Assembly: GCA_027605045.1 (NCBI GenBank)
Contig: JAQFWX010000033.1
Location: 310,001 to 374,000, forward strand
Reading direction: 5' to 3'
DNA: 64,000 bases
From: Phallus indusiatus
Lineage: Eukaryota > Basidiomycota > Agaricomycetes > Phallales > Phallaceae
Below the pieces are notes generated by a model. That model was not told the DNA's origin. It was given only the letters and a program-made list of their open reading frames with translations, and did not search any database. The position numbers and the translations under genes are program-made. Each line of letters opens with the position of its first letter. Position 1 is the stretch's first letter. Below, piece by piece: positions 10,637 to 23,227 of the stretch.

Positions 10637-13600
10637 ATGTCCGAAACATTCGATAGCTTGAGAGGAACAACAGTGCTCATCGAGGCTCAGGACGCAAGTG
10701 GAAGAAGTCCTGGAATGGCCTCGGAAAGACCTAGCGAACACCGTGAAGAAGCCGTGCCGATTACTGATAGCTTTTCGTCTACAAACTCCCAGGCGACTTC
10801 TTCGGACGAGGACAACGAGCAATCTGTGCCACCCTGCGATCTGCTCAGTGAGTTTTCTGTTTCACGATATGGTATATGTATACTCAAGTTTCCTGTTACT
10901 TTTTCAAAGGCCGTCCTCCTGATGTTACCCAACCTGTTAGGCAACGACGCAAGAAGAAACATAGAAGTGTTTTCGGATTAACACACGAAACTGGTCGTGA
11001 GTATTACAGCTCCCGTTTACTCTATGCAATCTAACATGATGCATGTTAGTGAATAATAGGGATGCATACGAGCAGAAATATGCTCGGGATAGATACGGAG
11101 AAGAGACTTCGGAGAATGCTCGTATTTGGTTGACTTACCTTGATGAAGCCGAGCCATTCGATCGCGAGAGAGTTGAAGAGTGGAAAGGGGCGGCAGATGT
11201 TCTCCTAGTTTTTGTTAGACATTTGCTTAATCGTTTTGTTTTTTCAAGCTCACTATTTTATTCCTAGGCTGGTCTGTTCTCTAGCGTTATAACGACATTC
11301 ATCGTACAGGCTTTGCAGAGCCTGCAACAAGATAACTCCCAAGTCTCTGCATCCCTATTATTCGAAATAGCCGGAATCCTACGAGCCCAGTCCAATGGCA
11401 CCCCATTAAATATGATCCAAAACTCAACATTGACGCTCACATCGCCGTTTACACCATCGACGAACGCATTGTTAGTAAACGGTCTGTGGTTTACTAGCTT
11501 AGCGATTACGTTGTCTACAGCATTGTTTGCTGTCATCGCGAAACAATGGGCACGCTATTCATTGGCTTCTATTCCTGGAACAGCCAAGGAAAGGGCGAGG
11601 GTCAGGCAACTACGGTTCAAAGGCTTTGAAGTGTGGAAGGTTGGCACCATCCTTGATCTCCTTCCCGTCCTTCTCTATCTTGCTGTTGGTCTGTTCCTCA
11701 CCGGAATCATCATAATGCTATTTCCATTGAACGCTGCCATCGCGTGGACGATTGTCGGTATTACGGGCATCACTTACACATTATATTTTATTTCTGTGAT
11801 ATTGCCGATTCGGTATCCAGAATGTCCATATACAACCTCGATGACGATTTACGCCGGCGTTCTCTTTCTTGTTCTGCAAAAGGCTCTTTGCGAAATCTAT
11901 GCGATTTTAAATCGAGGTCTTCAGGTTGTCTGGAGAAATATAAATCCTGAAATTTACCGGACTATTCGAAATTCCGCTGACTACGCTATCGGCTTTTTCG
12001 GACACGGATTCATGTTTATTTCGAGGTTAGCTAGCGTCATGCGCCTTGGATTTCGGAGACTCCGTGGCAACTTCACCGGATTTACCAAGTGGAGAGAAGA
12101 TAAAATAAAACAAGTAGTTCAAACGGCAACGTACCTCGATTTTGAGGCACTCAGTTGGCTCTATGGGATTTCCTGGGACAGAAGCGTTCATAGAATGATC
12201 GCACGTTGTGCGGCAGTGAATCCGATCATCGGCAAACAATTTGAAGATGATATCCTTGAAAATCTCAACCGTAGTCTGGAGATCAGTAAAGCCAATGTTG
12301 TGGATTTACGTTATGGGCTATGCTTGGATCTCCTGACTGATGAACGCGGTCACTGGCGTCTCCTCCAGTCTATTCCCAATACAGAAGGAAGTCATCTGGA
12401 GAAAAAAGAGCATCAAAGCTATCTTCGAATTGCAGATGTGTTAAATGATAAACCGGAGCAAATTCTCTATCATGCTATCAAGGGCGATTTCAGTCTTCCA
12501 CTGACCATGTGGAGTTATCTCTATCGGGTGTCACGTCGTGATACCCTAGCTGTGCATATACTGACCCGTGAAACCGGTGGTCTATTCAGTTTGGCACTCA
12601 ATCCTACCCGTGAACTTATCACTGAAACGGGGTTGGTACGCTTTGGCAGTGAAGAACTGGGATGGTGGAAGTTTGAACGCCTGTTTGGTTACTTTGGACT
12701 TGGTAAACCTGACTATTCATCGGAGGCCAAAACTTATGAAATGTGCTATCGCCTCCTTATCACCATCTATCTTAACCTCACCTCCGATGATCCGATCATC
12801 ACCGACAAACGAGAAAGACAGGAGTCCTTGGAAGAGGTGTTTTGTAGGTTTAGGTTACGTGTTGAATCCTTTCATCACCTTTGCTCATTAGAGGATGCCC
12901 TCCGTTTCTTCACAAACATCTGCTGCATGGATTCGTTCTGGTGCAAGTCTATGACAGATGAAGCCAGATGGAATGCAGTTTGGTCTTTGGATGTAATGAC
13001 TAAACCCCTGCGACATGCAAACACTCAGCTAGATAACCACTTACCTTTTATGGACGGCCGCAACCTCTCTCGCATGTATAAATGGTACTCGCGAGATCTC
13101 GACTCGAACCTCTCATATGACACACCTCCCTTTTTCGTGCTGCTGCTCGTGTCCCAGAACCGACACCATCTAACCACAATCCTCTTGAATGACATGGATG
13201 CTGTCTCTAACTTCTCAAAATGTGTTCAGAACCTGGCGAATTGTTATATCGCGTACTGGACGAAGAAGGAAATGGTACATCAAATCTTAATGGACCTCCT
13301 CAAATCCGTGGACCCGAAGAAGAATCACAGGCTATTCGCTGTTCTTTACGACTGCTCCGTGCTTTTGCAACTATGGGCACTCCTCGTACACTACGAGCAC
13401 GATATAAAAGAATATTCCCTTCTTCTGAATTCGAAGATTGCCAGGGACAAGTTGGACGAACTATTTGCCGCTATGAATGAACTGGCCCAATCTGACTATG
13501 CAAATTTACCTATTGCATTTCAACGAGATTCTTACAGGACCGGGCATGCTCGTCTTAGATTAGTGACATCTGCGCGTGAGTTTGGACAACTCATAGGTGC

Positions 13601-13793
13601 GTCCTACATACAACCTGAGGCCACTTCCGATCAATCTGCGCCTGGGAATGCACCGTCAAACAACGACCACAATAGTGAAGAACGTGCACAGGTGCCTGGT
13701 CCAGATGAGGTACTTCATTCATTACAAAGTTCATCATCCCTGAGAGTCCTCTTACTGAAACACTTATATAGCGTAGGACGTTTAAATTTATAG
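10637..13793 (+). CDS. DUF6535-family multi-pass membrane protein, copy B
   Basis: Exons 10637-10847, 10910-10996, 11050-11213 and 11268-13793 give about 995 residues. The domain layout is as in copy A: acidic Ser-rich tail, basic RRKKKHR stretch, DUF6535 core with AGLFSSVITTF, four membrane helices, then a long helical C-terminal domain. Relative to A and C it carries an extra segment around LFSLALNPTRELI (residue ~500) that is otherwise found only in copy D. It shares with A the longer linker after helix 4 (ASVMR..FRRLR). It ends with a distinct tail, LLLKHLYSVGRLNL. No frameshift or stop is visible, so this copy looks functional. The biochemical role of the family is unknown. Confidence 0.85.
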
Positions 13794-14610
13794 GCAATTG
13801 GATGAAAAAGGCGTTCGAGTCCATTTGGTTAAAGATACCCCGTCAAACCAGTGATCCGTCGACTGCTAGTCCGAGTCTGATCCTGCTTAGTGAAATGGGT
13901 CCTACCCCAATAGAACAGTGAGATAACGTTTTTTTTTTTAAGTATACAATACCTAAACTTGAAAAAGGTGATTTAATTGGTGAAAATTACGGGCCAATAG
14001 GATTATCTCGTCAACAAGGTTTCTGGCTGGAAAACGCGACAAAGAAAAAAAAAGGTAAATCAACCCACTGAGCCACATTGACAGCGCATATAACATTCTC
14101 GACCACACTCGTACACGAGTCGTTGGGAAAATTCATAGACAACTCACAAGTTTAACCATTAAAGAAAGCACTGATTAGAAATTCAACTATTTTCCTTTTT
14201 ATTTCGAAATAAATCTCCACATTGTCATTGGCCGCAATAAATCCCTCTCTCCCTCTAGAAGACACAGCCCGATAATGCAAAACTTGGTAAAATACATGAA
14301 TAATACGATCCTTGATAAAGGAGCACCATGAAATGAAAACCGAGAGCGTTTGAAGCTTCTCCAGGGAACGGAGTAGAGCAACTGAGTTAGAATGTGAGAT
14401 TGGAAGATTAAAGTGGATGAAACGACTGACGTGCTTTGATCAAACGAGGGAGGGGCTGTGGGCTGACGACGGGTTGAAGAAGCATTCTTGGTTTTTGAAG
14501 GCAGACACCATCGTCAGCAACCCGAGAACATAATAACAGCACAAAGCACGCACCGCCCATTCCAGAAAACAAATACACACCGATCTGATTCTCAACTTCA
14601 CCCAAGACCC
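13794..14610 (+). repeat. Shared downstream block of DUF6535 copy B
   Basis: This is the longest version of the downstream block, about 800 bases. It is found inverted at 63187-63931 with high similarity, and after copies A and C. It includes ccgtcgactgctagtccg, gggtcctaccccaat, a CT-rich run and gtggatgaaacgactgac. An antisense open frame (14440-14856) overlaps its end, but the equivalent frames in the other copies are broken. Confidence 0.65.
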
Positions 14611-16273
14611 GGTTTCTGTTTTGATTGCGACGTGCGCGATACTCATGGCTGTCCTCGCAGAAACAACGGCTATGCAGCAGGTCTCCACCTTAGAAACGTC
14701 AGAGTGCAGGCAGCGACGGTAGGACCAACGCCCTAATTTTCTCCAGGTGAAGACAGGGGAAAAAACCAATTCTCGTGAGATAGATGATGTTCGTGTTCGC
14801 ACATATTTGGGCAATCGGATGACGCGTCTTACCAACAAAATAAAATGAGGAGACATACCATTACGATGGCGAATACGATAATTGAGGCATATTTGCTCGA
14901 TTTTAATCTATAGAAAACTAAGAGAAAACAGGTCGATGTCAGCTACGAAAGAAAAACGGTGATGTACCCGACATGACATCAACGTAACATGATGCCCATC
15001 GTCGTTTTCCTCTCCACGTTATCAGAGTCTGCAAACGATATCTGGGTGATATATAAGCGTTTTACACCTTTTCGGAGTCGCTAGTTTTTGCGTCGGCGTA
15101 TTACCTTCTCTCCAAGCTAGAAATCACACGTTGATAATTGGACCTCCGGCCAGGTAAATACAGGCGTACATACCGCCTTTCAAGCAGGTGTTGAGGACGA
15201 GAACGACTTACGAGACGAACATGGGAATAGACGCCGTTTACCTGTGCTGCACAGCCCAGCGCAACGAGCTAATTTGTGGTCAATAAAACTCGAATCTCGA
15301 TATATGCGTGTGCCACGGACGAAGAAAGCATTGGAAATTCGCTACAAGACGATTCCGTGTTACGGAGTAGCAAATTAAATGGGATTATTAAGGGAAGAAT
15401 GCTCTAATCTCTTTAAATTCAATTCCGTCTTTCCATTTTCTCATTTTCTTACAAATTTATGCCTATGCGAAGTGCTTTTGACTGCTTTTGACTAGTTTAC
15501 ATTTTATTTAACAGTTTTCTAAACTCCTTTTGTTCGTTTCCTTGTTTTCCTTGACATTTTGACCCTGGGCCGCGAAATCCGTAGTTATTTAGCTTAGTAA
15601 AACACTCTCCTCAAATTGTATATAAAAAGACGTCGTTTTCGACGCAGAATATCATCTCATTATCCCTTGTTTACACTCACTAAAGCCCTCTTTTGCAAAA
15701 AGCTTCTCTTTATTCTCAAAACTACTCTACAATCTCTATCCTACACACTACACTGGTTCCCTCTCCGTCTCTGCCTACTCCTGAGACGCGCTCTTCACAG
15801 GTAAGCAGGTCAGACACTACTTCGCCTATGGATGGCATGTTCTAATGTTAATGCTAATTAAAACTATCAGAGATCTCGTTTCCCATCTCGGACGTCAACG
15901 CTGTTCCACGACATTACTTACATTTGCCAAATGACCTGGGCCTACCGAAAGACTTAATCCGGACGTCGCCGTGGTACTGTTTGTCAACCACTGGATTAAT
16001 CAAATAATCTCATCATATTGTTTCTTGGATGAAGCCAACTCTGCCAGCTCTATTAACATTTTATCCGCCGTCTTTTATATATCCCTTGAGATTTCTTTTT
16101 ATCAAGCTCCCAGCTCGTACCATGTCTTTGACCTAAATGACCCATCGGCCCCTAAGCATTAACAACACCGGATCTTTACTGATCTTCTACTAATAGTACG
16201 TTGTTTCATGTGTTTTAATCCGGGGCCTGGCTTATTATCGGTTGTGCTTAATGCCTCAAACTAGCATCGACAG
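14611..16273. other. Gene-poor region with a possible transcription unit
   Basis: I find no recognisable protein. At 15619-15628 there is tatataaaaa. It is followed by a CT-rich leader, an open frame at 15616-15804 and a plausible intron from gtaagcagg (15801) to ctatcag (about 15870). This would fit a promoter with a spliced leader, a non-coding transcript or a solo retrotransposon LTR. I could not find matching long terminal repeats or a flanking duplication, so the nature stays open. Confidence 0.3.
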
Positions 16274-16339
16274 ATGATGTATATGAGTAGTGGTTACTTG
16301 TCATTCAGGAATTCATGTAAGTGCATTGTACATACATAC

Positions 16340-17094
16340 TTAACAAATACCGGGAATATACCGATATGGAACACGATTGGCATAATCGTCCCATGCCCGT
16401 CCAAAATGAGAACCAAGATTTTTTTCCTCCAGTTCAACACGCTTTACAATCCAAAAGCAAACGAACGTCCCCCACGTATAAAATAGTATCATGATGGTTT
16501 TTATAGACCACGACGACATCGTCCATCCGCACATGGTAACCGAGCTTCCAACACTCAGCAACAAGAGTGCATTTCCGATTATAATGATTATGGCACCTGC
16601 GTAACTTGCGTGCCAAACAATCGAATAGGGACCGGAGTCTATGATTTTATGGTTTGGTCGGATTGTAATTTGGAATGTGAAGAATTGGCCTAATGATCTG
16701 ATGCAGATGAGGCGGAGGATGGATCCGAACATGGCTGTAACAAAGCTCGTTACGAATGACAGAGAAAGGTGGTGTGGTGAAGTGCCGAGTTGTTCAGTTT
16801 TGGGACATAGTCGAGTGGTCTCTGAGAGAATGTCCGAAGTTAAAGTAGAGAATACGATGATGGTAGGTGTTAGAATCGGCTATGAATGAATGAATACATT
16901 GACGAGGTAGTTTCGTTGACCTGACTTATCAACGCTACGAACCTAGCGATGGAAGCAAGATATTTCTCTCGCAAAGTGCTTCTGTCGATTTTATCCGCAT
17001 TTGAAACCGTGGTGGGTGGTGTAGCTGACTTGATGGTTAGAAAATCCATTGTCAGTAGCATAACTAGCTTCAGAATAGCTGACGACGTCGACAT
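16340..17094 (-). CDS. ICMT-like membrane protein, copy 2 (probably defective)
   Basis: By analogy with the other copies the exons are 17094-16930 (55 codons, MSTSSAILKLVMLLTMDFL) and 16879-16340 (180 codons including stop). The protein has the ICMT C-terminal layout: RPNHKIIDSGPYS, EEKNLGSHFGRAWDDY, RVPYRYIPGIC. Two defects stand out. The intron donor reads ATAAGT where copy 3 has GTAAGT. The usual RHPSYTG motif reads WHASYAG. A cryptic GTCAAC donor nine bases downstream would keep the frame with three extra residues, so expression cannot be excluded. The copy stands head to head with a decayed GH47 copy, unlike copy 1, which is tail to tail with the intact GH47 gene. Confidence 0.65.
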
Positions 17095-17324
17095 TGTTGT
17101 CAGAAAGGCTTACTAGATTGAAAAATTGCTTAATGGAGCGAAACTCTTATTTGACTGCATCTATTTTTAAACAGGTACCAGATGAATGCTGAAAGAATAA
17201 GAAAGCAGTGTGATTGGAGAATATAGCTTGGTATCATGGCTGGCTTAAAATTGCGCGCAAGATTCGGGAGGACGCGAGGAAGTGTAAGCAGACTCTTTTG
17301 GCGCTTATTTCGGCGCACCCAATC

Positions 17325-18145
17325 TCACAGCTGGAATGCTAAGCTAAAACACGTTTAGATACTGCGTTTTACCTTTGTCAGTTGACCGATGCGTGTGTCA
17401 ACACCTATTTCGGAACCGTAAGTTTTTGGTCACTCATTCTTGTTCTGTGCATTGAGATACATCCCAATCTCTCTAGAACAAGAACCGGACCTGAAGTGTT
17501 CGTATTCCTTTCTGAAATAACAACCCAACCACCTAACGGAACAAACGACGGAAATTTCACCGAAACACTCATAACACAAGATAATCTCGATTTCTTCACG
17601 AATACGGCTTCTAAATCTACGATGACAATTCCGATTACATTCTTTGTCCTGGAGTTATGGAATCCAACTTTTACACATAGCGTGTATCGGACGATGTCAA
17701 GTACTTAAACAACGTAAAAAGCCTCGTTGAAAGCCATTTGCAGTTCCTCAAAGTTCTCGGTGGTGAAGGTGGTGTTAGTAGTCTTGATGACGTTGATAAT
17801 GCTGCGGTTACGGCCTCTACTCGCGTGGATGGCCAAGAAAGTTTCTTCTTTGCTGACATTATGAAATACTTGTGGGTTCTCCTAAGTCTTGTTCCAGATA
17901 TCTCGGACTAACTTTTCGAAAGATACCTGGTGTTTGATGATCCCAACAATATCTCATTGGACGAATGGGTCTTCAACACCGAAAGTCATCCTCTTCGTGC
18001 ACCAGCCATTGACACCTTTGGTTCACCACCTCCATCTAAACCTCCGTACAACGCAGTCAAATCACCAGCACCGACAGTTCCACTCCCTCAAATCTCTCAA
18101 AATCCCGAACTAAGCAGTGCCCTTCGTGCGAATCTTAATCTTTAG
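17325..18145 (+). pseudogene. Decayed partial GH47 alpha-mannosidase
   Basis: The sequence matches the 3' half of the GH47 gene at 1648-3752. It begins at the intron near 2460 (agctaaaacac), skips about 470 bases, and resumes at LTDACVNTYFGT (17382). Conserved blocks follow: GPEVFVFLSE, TTQPPNG, the tract before the TESHP motif, and the Pro-rich tail to a TAG at 18143-18145. Frameshifts and substitutions break the frame after NLDFF. No signal peptide or N-terminal half exists. It is clearly a pseudogene. Confidence 0.85.
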
Positions 18146-18285
18146 GTTCTAATGAAGTTTTATTTCTTGTTGTCTTATTATTTAGAATTGCGTGTATGTA
18201 TTATAAAAGTAGTGGTTACAAATCTTGAAATCTCATTCTGTTTCTTGCTAGAAATTGATACAATGTATAGTGCGATTAGCGAATT

Positions 18286-18570
18286 AGCAAATATCGGGGA
18301 TATATCGATATGGAACGCGTAAGTTTTGCATAATCATCCCATGCCTGTCAACCGCATTTATTGTTAAGCAGGTGATACAGATGGATGCTGAAAGAAGGAA
18401 TATGCAATTGGAGGACGTGGTTTCAAATGGTATCATGACTGGTGTCGATATGGCGAAGTTGTAGAAGATGTGGAAAGCTTGGCGCTTAGTATCTCGGCTC
18501 GTTCAATCAGATTAATCAACGTTCAACGTTTAAGTAATTCCACAATTAACTCTTCGTAACTTCCAGTGAA
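18286..18570. pseudogene. Scar of a deleted ICMT copy plus its upstream segment
   Basis: The last ~60 bases of an ICMT gene (minus sense, around 18290-18345) are joined directly to the ICMT upstream segment (18351-18570), which matches 4728-4935. The whole coding body between them has been lost. Together with the GH47 pseudogene this forms a shrunken copy of the 2.5-4.9 kb block. Confidence 0.65.
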
Positions 18571-18952
18571 CTCGTCGACCAAGTCATTATGCAGCCTAGG
18601 ACAGCTGACTCTGCACGAACCCAGTGACAGCTTCACACGAGAATGACAGATCCGAGAAGACAAGTACAAGTAGTGGGCTTCTTCCAGACACCAGAAATTT
18701 GTCTAGGTTCGTGCATGACTTTTGAAAAAGGTGACATATAAATAGAAAATCGAGTACTAATTGGTGCGTTTTTTTATCAAAGTTCAATGAGATAGAGCAT
18801 GTTTGCTGGCATCCAATCCTATTAGTATTGATTTTCACCACGAGGTGCGAGCATTATTAAGGAACAACTTGAAGGCAATTTTTAGCGCAAACTTTTTTCA
18901 GCAACCCCTCTTCACATAACCATACATCTCAATCAACCATCAGCTACATACC
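18571..18952 (+). repeat. Shared upstream block of DUF6535 copy C
   Basis: This is the third copy of the conserved DUF6535 promoter block, ending in catcagctacatacc just before the ATG at 18953. Confidence 0.65.
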
Positions 18953-21914
18953 ATGTCCGAAACGTCTAGCTTGAGAGGAACAACAGCATTCATTGAGGCT
19001 CAGAACGAAAATGGAAGAAGTTCTGGAATGGCCTCGAAAAGACCTAGCGAACACCCTGAAGAAGCTATGCCGATTACTGAAAGCTCTTCGCCCACAAGCT
19101 CCCGGGCGATTTTTTTGGACGAGGACGGCGAGCAATCTGTGCCACCCCGCGATCTGCTCAGTGAGTTTCTGTTTCACGATATACTATATTCAAGTTTCAT
19201 CATTTAATTTTTCAAAGGTCGTGCTCCCGATGTCACCCAGCCTAATAGGCAACGACGCAAGAAGAAACATAGAAGTGTTTTCGGGTTAACACACCAAATT
19301 GGTCGTGAGTATCACAACTCCCACTTACCCTATGCAATCTGACATGACGCATGTTAGTGAATAATAGAGATGCATACGAGCAGAAATATACTCGGGATCG
19401 ATGCGGAGAAGAGACTTCGGAGAATGCTCGTATTTGGTTAACTTACCTTGATGAAGCCGAGCCATTCGATCGCGAGAGAGTTGAAGAGTGGAAAGGGGCG
19501 GCAGATGTTCTCCTAGTTTTTGTAAGACATATCCGTTTTGTTTTATTACTTAAACTCACTATTTTTTTTGCCAGGCTGGTCTGTTCTCCAGCGTTATAAC
19601 GACATTCATCGTACAGGCTTTGCAGAGCTTGCAACAAAATAATACCCAAGTCTCTGCATCCCTGTTATTCGAAATAGCCGGAATTCTACGAGCTCAATCT
19701 AACGGCACCTCACTAAATGTGATTCAAAACTCAACATTGACGCCTACATCGCCTTTCACACCATCGACGAACGCACTGTTATTAAACGGTCTGTGGTTTA
19801 CTAGCTTAGCGATCACGTTATCTACAGCGTTGTTTGCTGTCATCGCAAAACAATGGGCACGCTACTCTTTGGCTTCTATCCCAGGAACAGCCAAGGAAAG
19901 GGCGAGGGTCAGGCAACTACGCTTCAAAGGCTTTGAAGTGTGGAAGGTCGGTGCCATCCTTGACCTCCTTCCCGTCCTTCTCTATCTTGCCGTCGGTCTA
20001 TTTCTCACGGGCATCATCATAATGCTATTTCCATTGAACGCTGCCATCGCATGGACGATTGTCGGTATTACGGGGATCACCTATGCCTTGTACTTTATTT
20101 CTGTGATATTGCCGATTCGATATCCAGAATGTCCATATACAACCTCGATGACAATTTACATCGGCGTTCTCTTTTTTGTGCTGCGAAACATTCTCAATCG
20201 GGGGCTTCAGGTTGTCCGGAGAAAAATAAATCCTGAAGCTGGTGTCATTCGGAGACTCCGTGGCGACTTCGCTGGATTTACCAAGTGGAGAGAAGATCAA
20301 ATAAAACAAGTAGTTCAAACTGCAACGTACCTCGATTTTGAGGCACTCAGTTGGCTCTATGGGATTTCCTGGAACAGAAGCGTTCATCGAATGATTGCAC
20401 GTTGTGCGGCGATGAATCCAATAATCAGCACACAATTTGGATCTGATATTCTTGGAAATCTCAACCGTAGTTTGGAGATCAGTGAAAGCAATGTTGTGGA
20501 TTTGCGTTATGGCCTATGCTTGGATCTCCTGACACATGAACGCGGTCACTGGCGTCTCCTCCAGTCTATTCCCGATGCGCTAGGAAATCACCTGGAGGAA
20601 GGAGAGTTTCAAGACTATCTCCGCATTGCAGACACTGTGTTACGACGCGATAATAAGCTCCAAATTCTCCATGATGCGATCAAGGGCAATTGCAGACTTC
20701 CACTGATCATGTGGGGTTATCTCCTAGAGCAGGTGAAACCTAACATAGCCGCGTATATACTCGTCAGTATGGGTGACACGGGGTTGATACACTTTGAGAG
20801 TGAAGAACTGGGGTGGTGGAAGTTTCATTACCTGTTTGGTCACTTGGAAGCCAAAACTTATGAAACGTGCTATAACCTCCTTCTCATCATTTATTGTAAC
20901 CTCACTTCCCATGATCCGCTCGACATCGGGAAAGAGCAAAAACAGGAGTCCTTGTATCATGTATTTCACAGCTTTTATGATTGTTTTATATTCTCTGGTT
21001 GCCTTCGCCGATTAGAGGATGGCCTCCGTTTAGCGTATGGCCTCCGCTTCTTCACAGAGATTTGCTGCGTGGATTCATTCTGGTGCGAGTCTATGACAGA
21101 TGAAGCCAGAAAGAATGCAGTTCGGTGTTTGGATGAAATAGTGCCCCCGCGACTTGCAGACATCCAGTTGAATAACAACTTACCTTTTACGGACGGCCAC
21201 GACCTAGGCTCTCTCATATATCAATGGTACTCGCGAGATCTGGACTGGAAGCTCTCACATTGCACACCTCCCCTTTTCGTGCTGCTGCTCGTGTCCCAGA
21301 ACCGACACCATCTATCAACAATCCTCTTGAATGACACAAATGCTGTCTCTCACTTCTCAAAATGTGTTCAGAACTTGGGGAATTGTTATATCGATTATAG
21401 GGAGGAAAAAATGATATATCAAATGTTAATGGACCTCCTCAAGTCCGTGGACCCTAAGAAGAATCCCAGGCTGTTCACTGTTCTTTACGACCGCTCTGTG
21501 CTTTCACAACTATGGGCACTCCTCGTGCGCTACGTCCTCAATACAAAAGAATATTTCTTGCTTCTGAATTCGAAGATTGCGAGGGACAAGTTGAGCGAGC
21601 TATTTGCCGATATGAATGAACTGATCCAATCTAACTACGCAAATTTACCTATTGGATTTCAACAAGAGGGATACATGGCCACGTATAATGCTCGTTTTAG
21701 ACTAGTGACATCTGTGCGTCAGTTTGGAAAACTCATAGGTGTGTCCCACATACAACCTGAGGCCATTTCCGATCAATCTGCGCCTGGGAATGCGCCGTCA
21801 ATTTCAAACAATGACCACGATAACGAAGAACGTGCACAGGTGCCTGCCAGTGGTCCGAATGAGGTACTTCATGTATTACAAAGCTCACCATCCCTTACTG
21901 AGACAACTGTATAG
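18953..21914 (+). CDS. DUF6535-family multi-pass membrane protein, copy C
   Basis: Exons 18953-19160, 19218-19304, 19358-19521 and 19575-21914 give about 932 residues. It has the same architecture as copies A and B, but is shorter in two places. The linker after helix 4 lacks about 30 residues (as in D). The middle region has the short form with SMGDTGLIHFESE (as in A) and lacks the NPTRELI segment. The third intron has a standard gtaaga donor and contains stops, so it must be removed. The frame is intact to a TAG at 21912-21914. The function is unknown. Confidence 0.85.
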
Positions 21915-22640
21915 CGTAGGACGTTTAAATTTATAGGCAATCGAATGAAAAAGACGTTCGAGTCCATTTGGTTGAAGATACCCCGTCAAACCAGTGATCC
22001 GTCGACTGCTAGTCCGAGTCCGCTTGGTGGAATGGGTCCTACCCCAATAGCACAGTAAGATAGCAAGTTTTTTAAAGTATACAATATCTAAACTTGAAAA
22101 AGGTGAACATTACGGGCCAATAGGATTATCTTGTAACAACGCTTCTGATTGGAAAAAGCGACAAAGAAAAAAAACAAGTAATTATCAACCCACTGAGCCA
22201 TAGCGCATACAACATTCTCGATCACAGTCGTACACGAGTCGTTGGGAAATTCATAGACAATTCACAAGCACAATCATTAAAGAGAGCGCTGATTAGAATT
22301 TCAAATTTTCCCGCAATAAATCTCTCTCTCTCTCACTCTCACTCGCAGACGCAGCCCGATGATCTAAAACCTGTTGAAATACATAAATCTTGATAAAAAA
22401 CCAGTTTGAAATAAAGACCGAGGGCGTTTGAAGCTTCTCCAGGGAACGAAACAGAGCAACTGAGTTAAAATGTGAGATTGGAAGATTAAAGTGGATGAAA
22501 CGGCTGACATGCTTTCATCAATTACAAACGAGGGGTTGGTGGACTGACGACGGAAGACGCGCGTTCTTGGTTTTTGAAATAGACACCATCATCACTAGCT
22601 CAAGGACATAACAACAACACAAAGCATGCACTGAATTGAA
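21915..22640 (+). repeat. Shared downstream block of DUF6535 copy C
   Basis: This is the third downstream block, similar to 13794-14610 but more diverged. It includes a run of TC dinucleotides near 22320-22346 (tctctctctctctcactctc). Confidence 0.6.
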
Positions 22641-23215
22641 ATTTGACCCCTGAACCGGATTTTCTTCCATGAAATCGCGGAAGAGCGAGGCTCAACGAGT
22701 GAAAAGTGAACACTGTTCATCCCATCCGGGATCCCCACTAACCACATCCAATAATAATTGATTCAATTTCTGAATGTATACAGTAAAAAAGGCGTTGCAG
22801 AACATATCATATCATATCTTATAAGCAATAGGACCCGTGATGCATTGATGCGTGAGTGGGATATGTGCGTGTTGAGTTGCGATCTTAGTGGACAAATGGA
22901 GGCCAAGTTCTGGGTCAACAAGGTACAAAGTCTCCTGCAATCAAATATTTGGAGAATACCCCTTTTGACTGTCCTGAAGTTTATGAGCACTTATTAATCT
23001 TCCTTCTCCAGCACTTTTTTCAGATTATCCATGAGTTCGTTATGTGCTGACCCTTGCGTCGATAAGATATATGGCATTAGTAAAGCGTTTGCCTACATAA
23101 AAACGAATAATAATAAGCTACAAGTTATACACAGCAGACCAAGACTCTCACATGGATGGTATAGTCCTCAACAACCTCGTAAGTGTTTTCTTCACTGGTG
23201 TCTTTCACAGTGAAC

Positions 23216-23227
23216 TTGCTCCAGGTT
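23216..23227. repeat. Target-site duplication, left (LINE 3' side)
   Basis: ttgctccaggtt, identical over 12 bases to 26923-26934. It lies directly against the TG/CA-repeat tail of the element. Confidence 0.85.

Noticed and set aside
14440..14856. Minus-strand frame of 138 codons after DUF6535 copy B, with a partner at 63263-63628
   Set aside because: The corresponding sequence after copies A and C is broken and the residues are not conserved, so it is more likely non-coding sequence of the repeated block.
22320..22346. TC-repeat tract as a possible repeat array or CRISPR
   Set aside because: It is a simple dinucleotide run of under 30 bases inside a duplicated flank; there are no spaced repeats.
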